A stretch of DNA of 14,639 nt from Oscillospiraceae bacterium (GCA_020025655.1 JAHHRR010000044.1:1-14639), one strand, 5' to 3'. Shown: positions 1 to 7,628, counted from the stretch's first letter. Numbers and translations are program-made. Notes: generated by a model not told the origin, from the letters alone.

Positions 1-758
1 GCAGCACCCAGAGCACCCATAAGCTGAGGGTCAGTCTTGAGGTCGACAACCTTGAGCTTCAGAACGTGCTCAATGGCTTCCTTCAGGCCGTCGTTCTTTG
101 CGCAGCCGCCGGTCAGGGTAATGGAGTCGGTAGCACCGGCCTTCTTAGCCATAACGAAGCAGCGCTTTGCAACTGCCATTTCGATACCTGCTGCAATTTC
201 ATCAATGGGCTTGCCTTCACCGACCAGAGTAATAACCTCGGACTCAGCGAAAACAGTGCACTGTGCAGTGATAGGAATGACGTTCTTTGCCTTAAGGGAG
301 AGCTTTGAGAACTCAGGCAGAGTAACCTCGAATGCACGGGCCATTGCTTCGAAGAAACGTCCGGTACCTGCTGCGCACTTATCGTTCATAGCGAAGTTCT
401 TAACAGTACCGTCGTTATCAATGGAAATACCCTTAACGTCCTGTCCGCCGATATCAATGATAGCCTTAACATCGGGGTTTGTTACATGGACGCCCATTGC
501 ATGACATGAAATCTCGGAAATATTCTCATCTGCGAAGGGAACCTTGTTACGGCCGTAACCGGTACCGATAAGATATTCAAGATCCTTGGAGCTCTTAAGA
601 CCGACTTTATCCAGAACCTCCTGCATTGCAGCCTCCGCAGACTGCTGTGCATTCATCTTGCTTCTGATAGTGGTATCGGCCATAATTTTGCCTGTTTCGT
701 CAATGATTATTGCCTTGGTGTAGGTTGAGCCTACGTCACAGCCGCCGAAATACTTCAT
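1..758 (-). CDS. 2-hydroxyacyl-CoA dehydratase activase (HgdC/BadF/BcrA-type ATPase), 3' end cut by window edge
   Basis: This is an ATP-dependent [4Fe-4S] activator that injects one electron into a 2-hydroxyacyl-CoA dehydratase in the cytoplasm of anaerobes. I translated it by hand from the ATG at 758; 252 codons lie in the window and the family is about 260 residues, so little is missing. The ASKHA-fold phosphate motif GCDVGSTYTK (residues 6-15), the second motif DIGGQD (102-107), and cluster cysteines in KCAAGTGRF (C128) and QCTVFAESE (C167) are all present. These two cysteines sit almost exactly where HgdC of Acidaminococcus has its pair. GGAGGT lies 9 bases before the start. Codon use (AAG, GGT, GTT, CGT) suggests high expression. 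The substrate cannot be read from this protein. A dehydratase subunit lies at the far right of the window, but it is not contiguous. Confidence 0.93.
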   Translation of the reverse strand, partial: MKYFGGCDVGSTYTKAIIIDETGKIMADTTIRSKMNAQQSAEAAMQEVLDKVGLKSSKDLEYLIGTGYGRNKVPFADENISEISCHAMGVHVTNPDVKAIIDIGGQDVKGISIDNDGTVKNFAMNDKCAAGTGRFFEAMARAFEVTLPEFSKLSLKAKNVIPITAQCTVFAESEVITLVGEGKPIDEIAAGIEMAVAKRCFVMAKKAGATDSITLTGGCAKNDGLKEAIEHVLKLKVVDLKTDPQLMGALGA

Positions 759-792
759 TTCTTATATACCTCCACATAAAGAATTTATCGTT

Positions 793-807
793 AATTACAA
801 AGTAATT
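793..807. promoter_or_regulatory. Perfect inverted repeat at the 5' end of the activase transcript
   Basis: AATTAC-AAA-GTAATT, 6-base arms around a 3-base centre, lies at about +5 to +19 of the predicted activase transcript. It could be an operator or a 5'-end mRNA hairpin; the AT-rich arms make a weak RNA stem. Confidence 0.4.
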
Positions 808-817
808 CCTTGATAAT

Positions 818-846
818 ATTTTACCAAGTCGTCATTTATTTGTCAA
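818..846 (-). promoter_or_regulatory. Sigma-A-type promoter of the dehydratase activase gene
   Basis: On the minus strand, TTGACA (841-846) is followed by a 17-base spacer and TAAAAT (818-823). This gives a start near 811 and a leader of about 50 bases ending in GGAGGT. It is one of the best promoter matches in the window and agrees with the expression-like codon use of the gene. Confidence 0.8.
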
Positions 847-918
847 TCACCCTTTAGGTTATTTCCGATAAGTTTTTTTATATTTTCAGAGGATTTTTAT
901 ACATTTTTCACATTTTGA

Positions 919-2076
919 CTATATAGAAAGCCCCTTTATATATGCATCGATTTCTGCTGCATTTTTTGCGGCGCTGCCCTGTATCATACTGCTCTTGCCG
1001 CCTCCTCTGCCGCCTATGCCTGAATTTATAACAGATGCATTCTTTCTCAGGTCTATGCTGCGGCTTCCTATAATGTATCTGTATCCCTTTTCGTCAGAGC
1101 CGGAAAATGCCGCCGCAATTCCGCTGCATTTATCCATCAGCAGATTTACAAGCTCTCTCAGTGCAACCTCATCCAGACTGTTATCAAAAATGCAGATGTT
1201 TCCATCAGTATATTCACAGCTTTCTGCCTTGAACCTTACAAGCTCTGCGCTGAGTTCTGCCACACGTTCTTTATATGCAGTCTGATCATTTAAAATTCTC
1301 TCCACTGCCTCGGCAGTTTTGTCTCTTTTGGAGCTTAGCAGCATGGAAACTCCGGTATTGTTTTTCTGTATGAGCCGATAGTTATCCAGTGCATCCATAC
1401 CGCACACAAGGCTCAGCCTTATACCGCCTCTGTGTCTGGCTGACTCCAGAATTTTTATAACGCCAATCTCACCTGTCATTTTTACATGAGGCGCACAGCA
1501 GGCGCAGCAGTCAATTTCTCCGATCTTTACTATGCGCACATCATGGGTAAGCTCCAGCTTACTGCGGTAATCCAGTGCTTCAAGCTCCTCTTTTTCGGGA
1601 AAATACGCCTTTACAGCAAGATTATCCCGCACCGCTTCATTGGCAAGACGTTCAATAAGCTCCAGCTGCTGTGAATCCAGCTCGCCGTCAAAGTCTATGG
1701 TCATGCAGTCCTCGCCCATGTGAAAGCCTACATTATTATATCCGTACAGATTATGCGTAATGCCGGAGACAATATGCTCACCTGAGTGATTCTGCATTCT
1801 TCTTCTGCGCTGTTCCCAGTCAAGCACACAGTGGACAGTACTTCCCTTTTCAACTGCTCTGTCGCAATAGTGGATAATCTCTCCGTTTATTTCCTGAACA
1901 TCACTTATTCTGGCCTCACCTGCAAAGCCGGTATCGGCATTCTGTCCTCCGCCTTCGGGGAAAAAGGCTGTTTTATCTAAAATAAGGGCATACCCCTTTT
2001 TATCCTCACGGCAATCGGTTACAACCGCATCAAATTCATGTAAATGGCTGTCTGCATAATATAATTTCTCGGTCAT
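919..2076 (-). CDS. AlaX-like alanyl-tRNA editing protein, long form with DHHA1 domain
   Basis: This is a free-standing relative of the alanyl-tRNA synthetase editing half, expected to hydrolyse mischarged Ser- or Gly-tRNA(Ala) in the cytoplasm. From the chosen ATG it has 385 residues: a beta-barrel start with FFPEGGGQ (about residues 38-45), the zinc/catalytic HSGEH (H97, H101), a second zinc motif CCAPH (C193, H197), a helical linker, and a C-terminal DHHA1 domain with a glycine-rich GGRGGGK stretch near residue 355. There is no aminoacylation domain, so it is not a truncated AlaRS. I chose the ATG at 2076 because GGAGG sits 7 bases upstream; the frame is open 13 codons further but has no ribosome site there. 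It has its own promoter and lies just downstream of the serine operon terminator. No clear terminator separates it from the activase gene. Confidence 0.9.
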   Translation of the reverse strand: MTEKLYYADSHLHEFDAVVTDCREDKKGYALILDKTAFFPEGGGQNADTGFAGEARISDVQEINGEIIHYCDRAVEKGSTVHCVLDWEQRRRRMQNHSGEHIVSGITHNLYGYNNVGFHMGEDCMTIDFDGELDSQQLELIERLANEAVRDNLAVKAYFPEKEELEALDYRSKLELTHDVRIVKIGEIDCCACCAPHVKMTGEIGVIKILESARHRGGIRLSLVCGMDALDNYRLIQKNNTGVSMLLSSKRDKTAEAVERILNDQTAYKERVAELSAELVRFKAESCEYTDGNICIFDNSLDEVALRELVNLLMDKCSGIAAAFSGSDEKGYRYIIGSRSIDLRKNASVINSGIGGRGGGKSSMIQGSAAKNAAEIDAYIKGLSI

Positions 2077-2105
2077 TTGATATCCTCCGCTTTTATTTTT
2101 ATAAA

Positions 2106-2134
2106 ATGATATCACTATTTCATATGCTCTGCAA
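2106..2134 (-). promoter_or_regulatory. Promoter of the alaX-like gene
   Basis: On the minus strand, TTGCAG (2129-2134), a 17-base spacer, then TATCAT (2106-2111). It lies between the serC-serA-mtnN terminator and the alaX ribosome site, so it is the obvious start for this gene. The -10 overlaps a palindromic GATATC that recurs next to the ribosome site (2078-2084). Confidence 0.6.
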
Positions 2135-2140
2135 GAAAAG

Positions 2141-2167
2141 AAAAACGCCCTGAGATTCAGGGCGTTT
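2141..2167 (-). terminator. Intrinsic terminator of the serC-serA-mtnN operon
   Basis: Read on the minus strand, a 10-bp stem (AACGCCCTGA paired with TCAGGGCGTT, 3-base loop) is followed by a T-rich tail. It starts 7 bases after the mtnN stop codon. Confidence 0.9.
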
Positions 2168-2173
2168 AATCAA

Positions 2174-2854
2174 TTATTTAAGCTCTTTTATGATTCTCTC
2201 GGTAATTTCAAGGCAAATAGCGGAGCTTTCATTTACCGCAGCATAGAACTCATCTGCTCCCCCGTCAATACTGTCGGAAACTGTTTTGACAGACAGGAAC
2301 GGAACACCACAGCGGTTGCAGGTAAGTGCAATACCGGCTGCTTCCATCTCGCAGATTTCAGCGCCGTACAGCTCATTGAGCTTTTTCTTGCCCTCGGCAG
2401 TACCCACGAACTTATCAGCTGAGGCGCAGATAACAGGCTTCAGCTCCGGTTCAATCTCAAGCGCTCTTTTAAAGAGCTTTGCATCAGTGGGGATGAAAAT
2501 ATCATCATAATCAGGATACTTTCCCACAGGCACCGGATCAATCTGTGAAAGGTCAAAGTCGTAATGGACGATTTTTTCCACAATGCAGGTTCTGCACTGG
2601 GCCATTTCGGCAGTTAAACCGCCTACAACGCCGAAGTTTACCACCATTTCCACATTATAGGTGTCAATAAGCATCTGAGTTGCAGCTGCGGCTGCCAGCT
2701 CTCCAACACCGGAATTTACAACGTGCAGAGTATACTCCGCAGTTTCATAATTATAAACATTGAAGCCGTGTTTTACTTCTTTGCGGCCCTCTCCGCCGTA
2801 TCGGCTGAGTACAGAGCTAATCTCCACGGCAACTAACATTCCTATGCTTTTCAT
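2174..2854 (-). CDS. mtnN: 5'-methylthioadenosine/S-adenosylhomocysteine nucleosidase
   Basis: This enzyme cleaves adenine from S-adenosylhomocysteine and 5'-methylthioadenosine, and in many bacteria also from 5'-deoxyadenosine, relieving product inhibition of SAM enzymes. The 226-residue protein spans the whole PNP/UDP phosphorylase fold. It shows the N-terminal catalytic-type Glu (AVEIS, E11), NFGVVGGL in the sugar/base-binding region (about 73-80), the CEMEAAG ribose-binding motif (E169, E171) and VSDS with the catalytic Asp (D194), all aligning with E. coli MtnN. I start at the ATG at 2854 rather than the TTG one codon upstream, because AAGGAG is well spaced for it. It is third in an operon: the serA stop is 11 bases upstream and the TAA merges into the ribosome site. 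A terminator follows. Confidence 0.9.
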   Translation of the reverse strand: MKSIGMLVAVEISSVLSRYGGEGRKEVKHGFNVYNYETAEYTLHVVNSGVGELAAAAATQMLIDTYNVEMVVNFGVVGGLTAEMAQCRTCIVEKIVHYDFDLSQIDPVPVGKYPDYDDIFIPTDAKLFKRALEIEPELKPVICASADKFVGTAEGKKKLNELYGAEICEMEAAGIALTCNRCGVPFLSVKTVSDSIDGGADEFYAAVNESSAICLEITERIIKELK

Positions 2855-2865
2855 CAAAGTCTCCT

Positions 2866-4029
2866 TTATATAACTCTGGCTCTGATGACATTCGGCATCC
2901 GGCTTATGCTAAGGGCTGTCTCATCATCTATTTTTTCCGCCAGATCGATAATAGTGCAGGCATAGCTGTCTCTGGGCTTATTTATCATATGCTCGACGTT
3001 TATATTGAGCTTACTTACAAAGTCGAGTATGCGGTTAATCATGCCGGGAACATTTCTGTGGATAACACACAGTCTGCACACACCCATACGACTGAGGGAT
3101 ATATCCGGCAGATTAACAGAATTCTTTATATTTCCGTTCTTCAGGTAATCATAAAGCTCATTTGCCGCCATAAAAGCACAGCGATCCTCACTCTCAGGAG
3201 TGCAGGCTCCCAGATGGGGCATTGCGATAACATTGGGGGCTTTTAAAATCACCTTGTTGGGGAAGTCGGTCACATATTTTGCAACCTTTCCTGCTTCAAG
3301 GGCTCTTATCATCGCCTCGTCGTCCACAACCTCAGCCCTGCTTTCATTTACGATTCTGACTCCCTGCTTCATTTTAGCAAAGGCCTTGTCGTTAAACATA
3401 TGGTGGGTTGCTTCAGTATAGGGAACATTTATGCTTATGTAGTCGGATTTTGCGTAAATCTCATCCGCAGATTCCGCCTTTTCAACCTGTCTTGAAAGCT
3501 GCCATGCAGCATCAACAGACATAAACGGGTCAAAGCCTATAACCTCCATGCCGAGGTCAAAAGCAGCATTTGCAACCAGCGCACCTGTTGCGCCGAGGCC
3601 TACCACACCCAGAGTTTTTCCAAGCAGTTCAGGTCCGGCGAAATTGGACTTCTCCTTTTCCACCAGCTTAGGTATCTCATCACCACGGTCTGCAATGGTT
3701 TTTACCCAGTCAATGCTTCCAAGAATATCTCTTGAGGAAAGCACCAGAGAGCAGATAACCTGTTCCTTTACAGCCTCCGCATTTGCACCGGGGCTGTTGA
3801 AAACAACAATGCCCTTTTCAGCACAGTCCTCAATGGGTATATTATTGTATCCCGCTCCCGCTCGTGCAATGGCAAGAACGCTTTCCGGCAGTTCCATGCC
3901 GTGAAGCTTTGCGCTTCTTATCAGCAGACCGTCGGGATTTTCAACATTTTCCCCAACGGTGCAGCCTTTTTTCTCCAGAACCTCGATTCCCGCAGGGGAA
4001 ATCGAGTTCATGGTTTTTACCTTAAACAT
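2866..4029 (-). CDS. serA: D-3-phosphoglycerate dehydrogenase with C-terminal ACT domain
   Basis: This catalyses the first committed step of serine synthesis, oxidising 3-phosphoglycerate to 3-phosphohydroxypyruvate with NAD. From the ATG at 4029 it has 387 residues: a substrate-binding half with RAGAGYNNIP, a Rossmann NAD motif GLGATG (about 144-149), the catalytic-type Arg in NESRAEVVD (R231) and His in PHLGA (H272), then an ACT domain (about 316-387), which suggests feedback by serine. The stretch that normally carries the third catalytic residue (Glu in a VFExEP-like segment) is missing; the protein reads VTDFPNK there and Arg-to-His distance is about 11 residues shorter than in E. coli SerA. 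Its ATG overlaps the serC stop by 8 bases (ATGTTTAA), with GAGG 6 bases upstream, so the two are likely translationally coupled. Confidence 0.93.
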   Translation of the reverse strand: MFKVKTMNSISPAGIEVLEKKGCTVGENVENPDGLLIRSAKLHGMELPESVLAIARAGAGYNNIPIEDCAEKGIVVFNSPGANAEAVKEQVICSLVLSSRDILGSIDWVKTIADRGDEIPKLVEKEKSNFAGPELLGKTLGVVGLGATGALVANAAFDLGMEVIGFDPFMSVDAAWQLSRQVEKAESADEIYAKSDYISINVPYTEATHHMFNDKAFAKMKQGVRIVNESRAEVVDDEAMIRALEAGKVAKYVTDFPNKVILKAPNVIAMPHLGACTPESEDRCAFMAANELYDYLKNGNIKNSVNLPDISLSRMGVCRLCVIHRNVPGMINRILDFVSKLNINVEHMINKPRDSYACTIIDLAEKIDDETALSISRMPNVIRARVI

Positions 4030-5104
4030 GTTTTGCCTCAAACTCCTTCATGAAGCTTACAAGTCTGTCAACACCCTCCATAGGCATAGCGTTATAGAGA
4101 GAAGCTCTGATGCCTCCGGCAACCTTGTGACCCTTGAGGTTTATGAGTCCCTTAGCGGCAGCATCCTTAACAAACTCTGCGTCAAGCTCTTCGCTGGGTG
4201 TGCGGAAGGTTATGTTCATATCACTTCTTGCAGAAGCAAGTGCATGAGGAATATAGAATTTGCTGTTATCAAGCAGATCATATACCTTTTTGGATTTTTC
4301 TCTCTTGAGAACCTCCATACCCTCAACGCCGCCCTGAGTCTTAACCCAGTCAAGAACAAGACCCAGCATATAAATGCACCAGCAGGGAGGAGTATTCAGC
4401 AGAGAATCGGTTCTTATAAGAGTGTCATATTCCATAACCTCGGGAGTTATGGGAAGGTGCTTGCCGGCAAGTGCCTTGTCAATAATTACAACAGTAAGTC
4501 CGGCAGGAGCCATGTTCTTCTGTGCGCCGGCGTAGATAAGGCCGTATTTTGAAACATCAACAGGTCTTGAAAGAATGTCAGAGGACATATCGCAGACAAT
4601 GGGAGACTTGGTTTCCGGCACATAGTTCCACTCAGTACCAAAAGCGGTATTGTTGGAGCAGTAGTAGAAATACTTTGCGCCTTCACTTATCTTCAGCTCT
4701 GACTGTGTAGGAATTCTGTCGTGGCCGGTTTCGGTAGTGTCGCAGGCAAGGCGTACCTCACCGTATTTGCGGGCTTCATTAGCGGCACGCTTTGAAAAGT
4801 TGCCGGTAATTGCATAGTCTGCAAAGCCGTCTTCAATAAGGTTCATAGGAATAGAGGCAAACTGCAAAGTTGCACCGCCCTGAATGAGAAGAATTTCGTA
4901 ATTATCAGGAATACCGAGGATATCGCGGAGCTTCTGTTTGGTTCCGTTGAATATTTCCTCAAACATAGGGGTTCTGTGGCTCATCTCCATGACGGAAACG
5001 CCGGTGGAACCATAAGATAAAAGATCCTTCTGAGCGCTGAGAAGAGCACTTTCAGGCATTACGGAAGGTCCAGCTGAAAAATTAAATACCTCTTGTCTAG
5101 TCAT
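4022..5104 (-). CDS. serC: Phosphoserine aminotransferase
   Basis: This PLP enzyme converts 3-phosphohydroxypyruvate plus glutamate to phosphoserine and 2-oxoglutarate, the second step of serine synthesis. The 360-residue length matches the family. It opens with the hallmark NFSAGPSVMP, has ME-SHRTPMF (about 40-48), the GGATLQFA phosphate-loop region (about 77-84), CDMSSDILSRP (about 171-181) and the PLP lysine in YAGAQKN (K196). The ATG at 5104 has AGGAG 8 bases upstream. It is first in the operon with serA and mtnN, behind a strong promoter that overlaps the mtaB stop codon. No phosphoserine phosphatase (serB) is in the window. Confidence 0.96.
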   Translation of the reverse strand: MTRQEVFNFSAGPSVMPESALLSAQKDLLSYGSTGVSVMEMSHRTPMFEEIFNGTKQKLRDILGIPDNYEILLIQGGATLQFASIPMNLIEDGFADYAITGNFSKRAANEARKYGEVRLACDTTETGHDRIPTQSELKISEGAKYFYYCSNNTAFGTEWNYVPETKSPIVCDMSSDILSRPVDVSKYGLIYAGAQKNMAPAGLTVVIIDKALAGKHLPITPEVMEYDTLIRTDSLLNTPPCWCIYMLGLVLDWVKTQGGVEGMEVLKREKSKKVYDLLDNSKFYIPHALASARSDMNITFRTPSEELDAEFVKDAAAKGLINLKGHKVAGGIRASLYNAMPMEGVDRLVSFMKEFEAKHV

Positions 5105-5129
5105 GAAATCATCTCCTGAAAAAATTCAC

Positions 5130-5146
5130 AAGAACATACTGTTCTT
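5130..5146. promoter_or_regulatory. Perfect palindrome at the start of the serC-serA-mtnN transcript
   Basis: AAGAACA-TAC-TGTTCTT has 7-base arms around a 3-base centre, at about +3 to +19 from the predicted start of the serC mRNA. It could be a repressor operator or a 5'-protective mRNA hairpin. It is not a LexA box: the GAAC/GTTC half-sites are 5 rather than 4 bases apart. Confidence 0.5.
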
Positions 5147-5155
5147 TAAACGGTC

Positions 5156-5184
5156 ATTATACAGTAAAGCGGTAAATTCGTCAA
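5156..5184 (-). promoter_or_regulatory. Promoter of the serC-serA-mtnN operon
   Basis: On the minus strand, TTGACG (5179-5184), a 17-base spacer, then a perfect TATAAT (5156-5161). The -35 box overlaps the mtaB stop codon. No terminator is seen between mtaB and serC, so readthrough from mtaB is possible as well. Confidence 0.8.
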
Positions 5185-6467
5185 ACAATTTCTCCCAAAA
5201 GTCTGTTGTCCTCGATGGAATTTATTTTCACATCCAGAATCCTGCCTCTGAGATTTTCGCCCTTTGCCTTGCAGAGAACATAGGTGTCGGTGTGTCCAAC
5301 AAAGCTGTCGCCCTCCTGATGCTCAAAAAGCACCGGCAGAGTCTGGCCTACGCATGAATTCATAAACTCAATGTGCATCTGCTCTGCAACCTTCTGAGCC
5401 TCATGGGCTCTTGCAGCCTTGAGCGCATTGCTGCACTGTGCGGGCATCTTGTCTGCAGGAGTTCCCGGCCGACGGGAATAGGGGAAAATGTGCATATCAG
5501 AAAATGCGCAGCGCTTAATAAATTCAAGTGTTGCTGCCTGATCCTCGTCAGTTTCTCCGGGGAAACCTGTAATAAGGTCGCAGGTAAGGGCACAGCCGGG
5601 GAAGTATTTTCTAAGCAGCTCCACAGCTTCATAGAAGCGTGCGGTATCGTATTTTCTGTTCATGTTTTTAAGGGTTCTGTCACAGCCGGACTGGAGCGAC
5701 AGATGGAAGTGCCTGCAAAGTCTGCCCGCTTTAGAAGTCTTCCGGCAGAATTTTTCGGTAATAACGGTAGGTTCAAGAGAGCCAAGTCTTATTCTCATAT
5801 CTCCGGAAACCTCCGCAACAGCGCAGATAACATCCGCAAGATTCGGCTTACCGGGCAGGTCTACACCATAGGATGCAACCTCAATTCCGGTCAAAACCAG
5901 CTCCTTATAGCCCTCATCTCTTATGCGTATAGTTTCCTTAACCGCATCCTCTATGGGCAGGCTTCTGAGTCTGCCTCTTGTGTAGGGAATGATGCAGTAG
6001 GTGCAGAAGTTTACACAGCCGTCCTGAATTTTGAGCATAGCTCTTGTACGGCCGTTTACCGCACCGGCAGGCAGTTTTTCAAGCACTCTTCTTTCAAAGG
6101 GCTTGTCTATATTTTTTGTACACTTGCCGCTCTCGACCGCCTCTTCAACTGCTTGGACAAACTCCATTCTGTCAGCAGCGCCGAAAATAACCTTTGCGCC
6201 CAGTTCTTTGGACTCCTCGGGGTCTATCTGGGAGTAGCAGCCGCATACTGCCACAACGGCACCGGGATTTTCGTCTCTCAGTCTACGGATGACCTGACGG
6301 GATTTTCTGCCGCTTTCGGCAGTAACCGCACAGGTATTTACAATAACAGCATCGGCAGTTTCACCCTCCTCTGCCGGTCTGTGACCGTGAGAACAGAGTA
6401 CGGTTTCCATTGCCTGAGTTTCATACTGGTTGACCTTACAGCCAAGAGTGGATATAATATACTTCAT
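5181..6467 (-). CDS. mtaB: tRNA N6-threonylcarbamoyladenosine-37 methylthiotransferase
   Basis: This radical-SAM enzyme adds a 2-methylthio group to t6A at position 37 of ANN-decoding tRNAs. It uses two [4Fe-4S] clusters and yields S-adenosylhomocysteine and 5'-deoxyadenosine. The 428-residue protein starts TLGCKVNQYET, the MtaB signature (MiaB and RimO differ here). The N-terminal cluster cysteines are C10, C46 and C77; the radical-SAM CxxxCxxC is C151-C155-C158 in DGCVNFCTYC, followed by IPYTRGR; a TRAM-like RNA-binding tail covers about 365-428. AAGGTGA lies 4 bases before the ATG at 6467. It is divergent from the desulfurase gene by only 33 bases, and I could not find a convincing promoter for it, which would have to lie inside that gene's 5' coding sequence. 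Confidence 0.94.
   Translation of the reverse strand: MKYIISTLGCKVNQYETQAMETVLCSHGHRPAEEGETADAVIVNTCAVTAESGRKSRQVIRRLRDENPGAVVAVCGCYSQIDPEESKELGAKVIFGAADRMEFVQAVEEAVESGKCTKNIDKPFERRVLEKLPAGAVNGRTRAMLKIQDGCVNFCTYCIIPYTRGRLRSLPIEDAVKETIRIRDEGYKELVLTGIEVASYGVDLPGKPNLADVICAVAEVSGDMRIRLGSLEPTVITEKFCRKTSKAGRLCRHFHLSLQSGCDRTLKNMNRKYDTARFYEAVELLRKYFPGCALTCDLITGFPGETDEDQAATLEFIKRCAFSDMHIFPYSRRPGTPADKMPAQCSNALKAARAHEAQKVAEQMHIEFMNSCVGQTLPVLFEHQEGDSFVGHTDTYVLCKAKGENLRGRILDVKINSIEDNRLLGEIV
6430..6458 (+). promoter_or_regulatory. Promoter of the cysteine desulfurase gene, embedded in the mtaB coding start
   Basis: On the plus strand, TTGACC (6430-6435), a 17-base spacer, then a perfect TATAAT (6453-6458), predicting a start near 6465. 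The whole promoter lies opposite codons 3-13 or so of mtaB, so the desulfurase mRNA would begin about at the mtaB start codon. Confidence 0.6.
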
Positions 6468-6500
6468 GATTTCACCTTATAAATAATATTGGAGATAAAT

Positions 6501-7628
6501 ATGGAACACTATCTTGATAATTCAGCAACAACAAAAGTCTGCCCCGAAGCAGCCGAAGCCGCTTTAAAGGCAATGACCGAAATCTACGGCAACCCCAGTT
6601 CCACCCACACTCTGGGCCGTGAGGCTAAAAAGCTTCTGGACAGCTCCAGAGCAAAAGCCGCAAAGGCTATGGGCTGCACTCCGCAGGAGCTTGTTTTTAC
6701 ATCCTGCGGTTCTGAAAGTGACAACTGGGCTATAATCTACGGTGCCGAAAGTATGAAGCGCAAAGGCAATCATATTATCAGTTCCGCAGTTGAACATGAT
6801 GCCGTAAGAAAGTCATTGGATGAGCTGGAGAGAAGAGGCTTCGAGGTAACCCGCCTTACTCCGGATGCAAGCGGTGCAGTTTCGGTGTCCGCAGTGGAGG
6901 AAGCTCTTCGCCCTGATACTATACTCGTTTCGCTCATGCTGGTCAATAACGAAACCGGTGCAATTACTGATATTAACGGAATCTCAAAGCTTCTGAAGAA
7001 GCAAAAGTCTCAGGCTTTACTGCACACAGATGCTGTTCAGGCGTTTATGAAGGTTCCTTTCTCTGCAAAAACTCTCGGTGCCGATATGATAAGCGTAAGC
7101 GGTCACAAGATTCATGCTCCCAAGGGCATCGGCGCTCTTTACATAAGAGACGGCGTAAAAATAAAGCCATTTATAGTAGGCGGTGCTCAGGAAAACGGCC
7201 GCAGAGCCGGTACAGAGGCCATGCCTCAGATTGCCGCATTCGGTGCAGCCTGTGAAGCCGCAATGAACGTAAAGGCAAACGCCGAAAGAATGTCTCAGCT
7301 CCGTCAGCGCTGTATTGACACTCTCAGCCGAGATATACCCGAGCTTGTAGTAATAAACGGCGGCGCTCCCCATATTCTCAGCATTTCTCTGCCCGGCTGG
7401 CGCAGCGAGGTTCTTATGAATTTTATGGAAGCAAAAGAAATTTATGTATCAAAAAGCTCCGCCTGCAAAAAGGGCGGGCGGAGCCATGTGCTTGAAGCTA
7501 TGGGTCTTAATTCAAAAGTCATTGACGGAGCCATAAGAGTGGGTCTTTCCCGTTTTACAACAGAGGAAGACATCGACGCATTCTGCGCCGCGCTCAAAGA
7601 AGCTCACGACACTCTGGCTCATTCCTGA
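6501..7628 (+). CDS. Cysteine desulfurase (NifS/IscS family)
   Basis: This PLP enzyme removes sulfur from cysteine as an enzyme-bound persulfide for Fe-S clusters and thiolation reactions. The 375-residue protein starts YLDNSATTKVC, has SAVEHDAV with the PLP-stacking His (H99), HTDAVQ (about 175-180), the PLP lysine in SVSGHKIHAPKG (K203), and the persulfide cysteine in SKSSACKK (C322). The cysteine environment is group I/IscS-like rather than SufS-like. I chose the ATG at 6501, which has GGAG 6 bases upstream; a TTG four codons earlier has no ribosome site. No scaffold gene (iscU/nifU), tRNA thiolase or iscR is next to it, so its acceptor is unknown. Neighbouring MtaB and the activase are both Fe-S proteins. 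Its stop overlaps the end of the opposite-strand permease gene. Confidence 0.93.
   Translation: MEHYLDNSATTKVCPEAAEAALKAMTEIYGNPSSTHTLGREAKKLLDSSRAKAAKAMGCTPQELVFTSCGSESDNWAIIYGAESMKRKGNHIISSAVEHDAVRKSLDELERRGFEVTRLTPDASGAVSVSAVEEALRPDTILVSLMLVNNETGAITDINGISKLLKKQKSQALLHTDAVQAFMKVPFSAKTLGADMISVSGHKIHAPKGIGALYIRDGVKIKPFIVGGAQENGRRAGTEAMPQIAAFGAACEAAMNVKANAERMSQLRQRCIDTLSRDIPELVVINGGAPHILSISLPGWRSEVLMNFMEAKEIYVSKSSACKKGGRSHVLEAMGLNSKVIDGAIRVGLSRFTTEEDIDAFCAALKEAHDTLAHS

Noticed and set aside
5130..5146. LexA (SOS) box at the serC start
   Set aside because: The GAAC and GTTC half-sites are separated by 5 bases instead of 4, and the operon is biosynthetic.
5373..6482. 369-codon open frame on the plus strand opposite mtaB
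   Set aside because: It is a long antisense shadow of a well-supported mtaB; it has no family motifs and its composition follows the mtaB codons.
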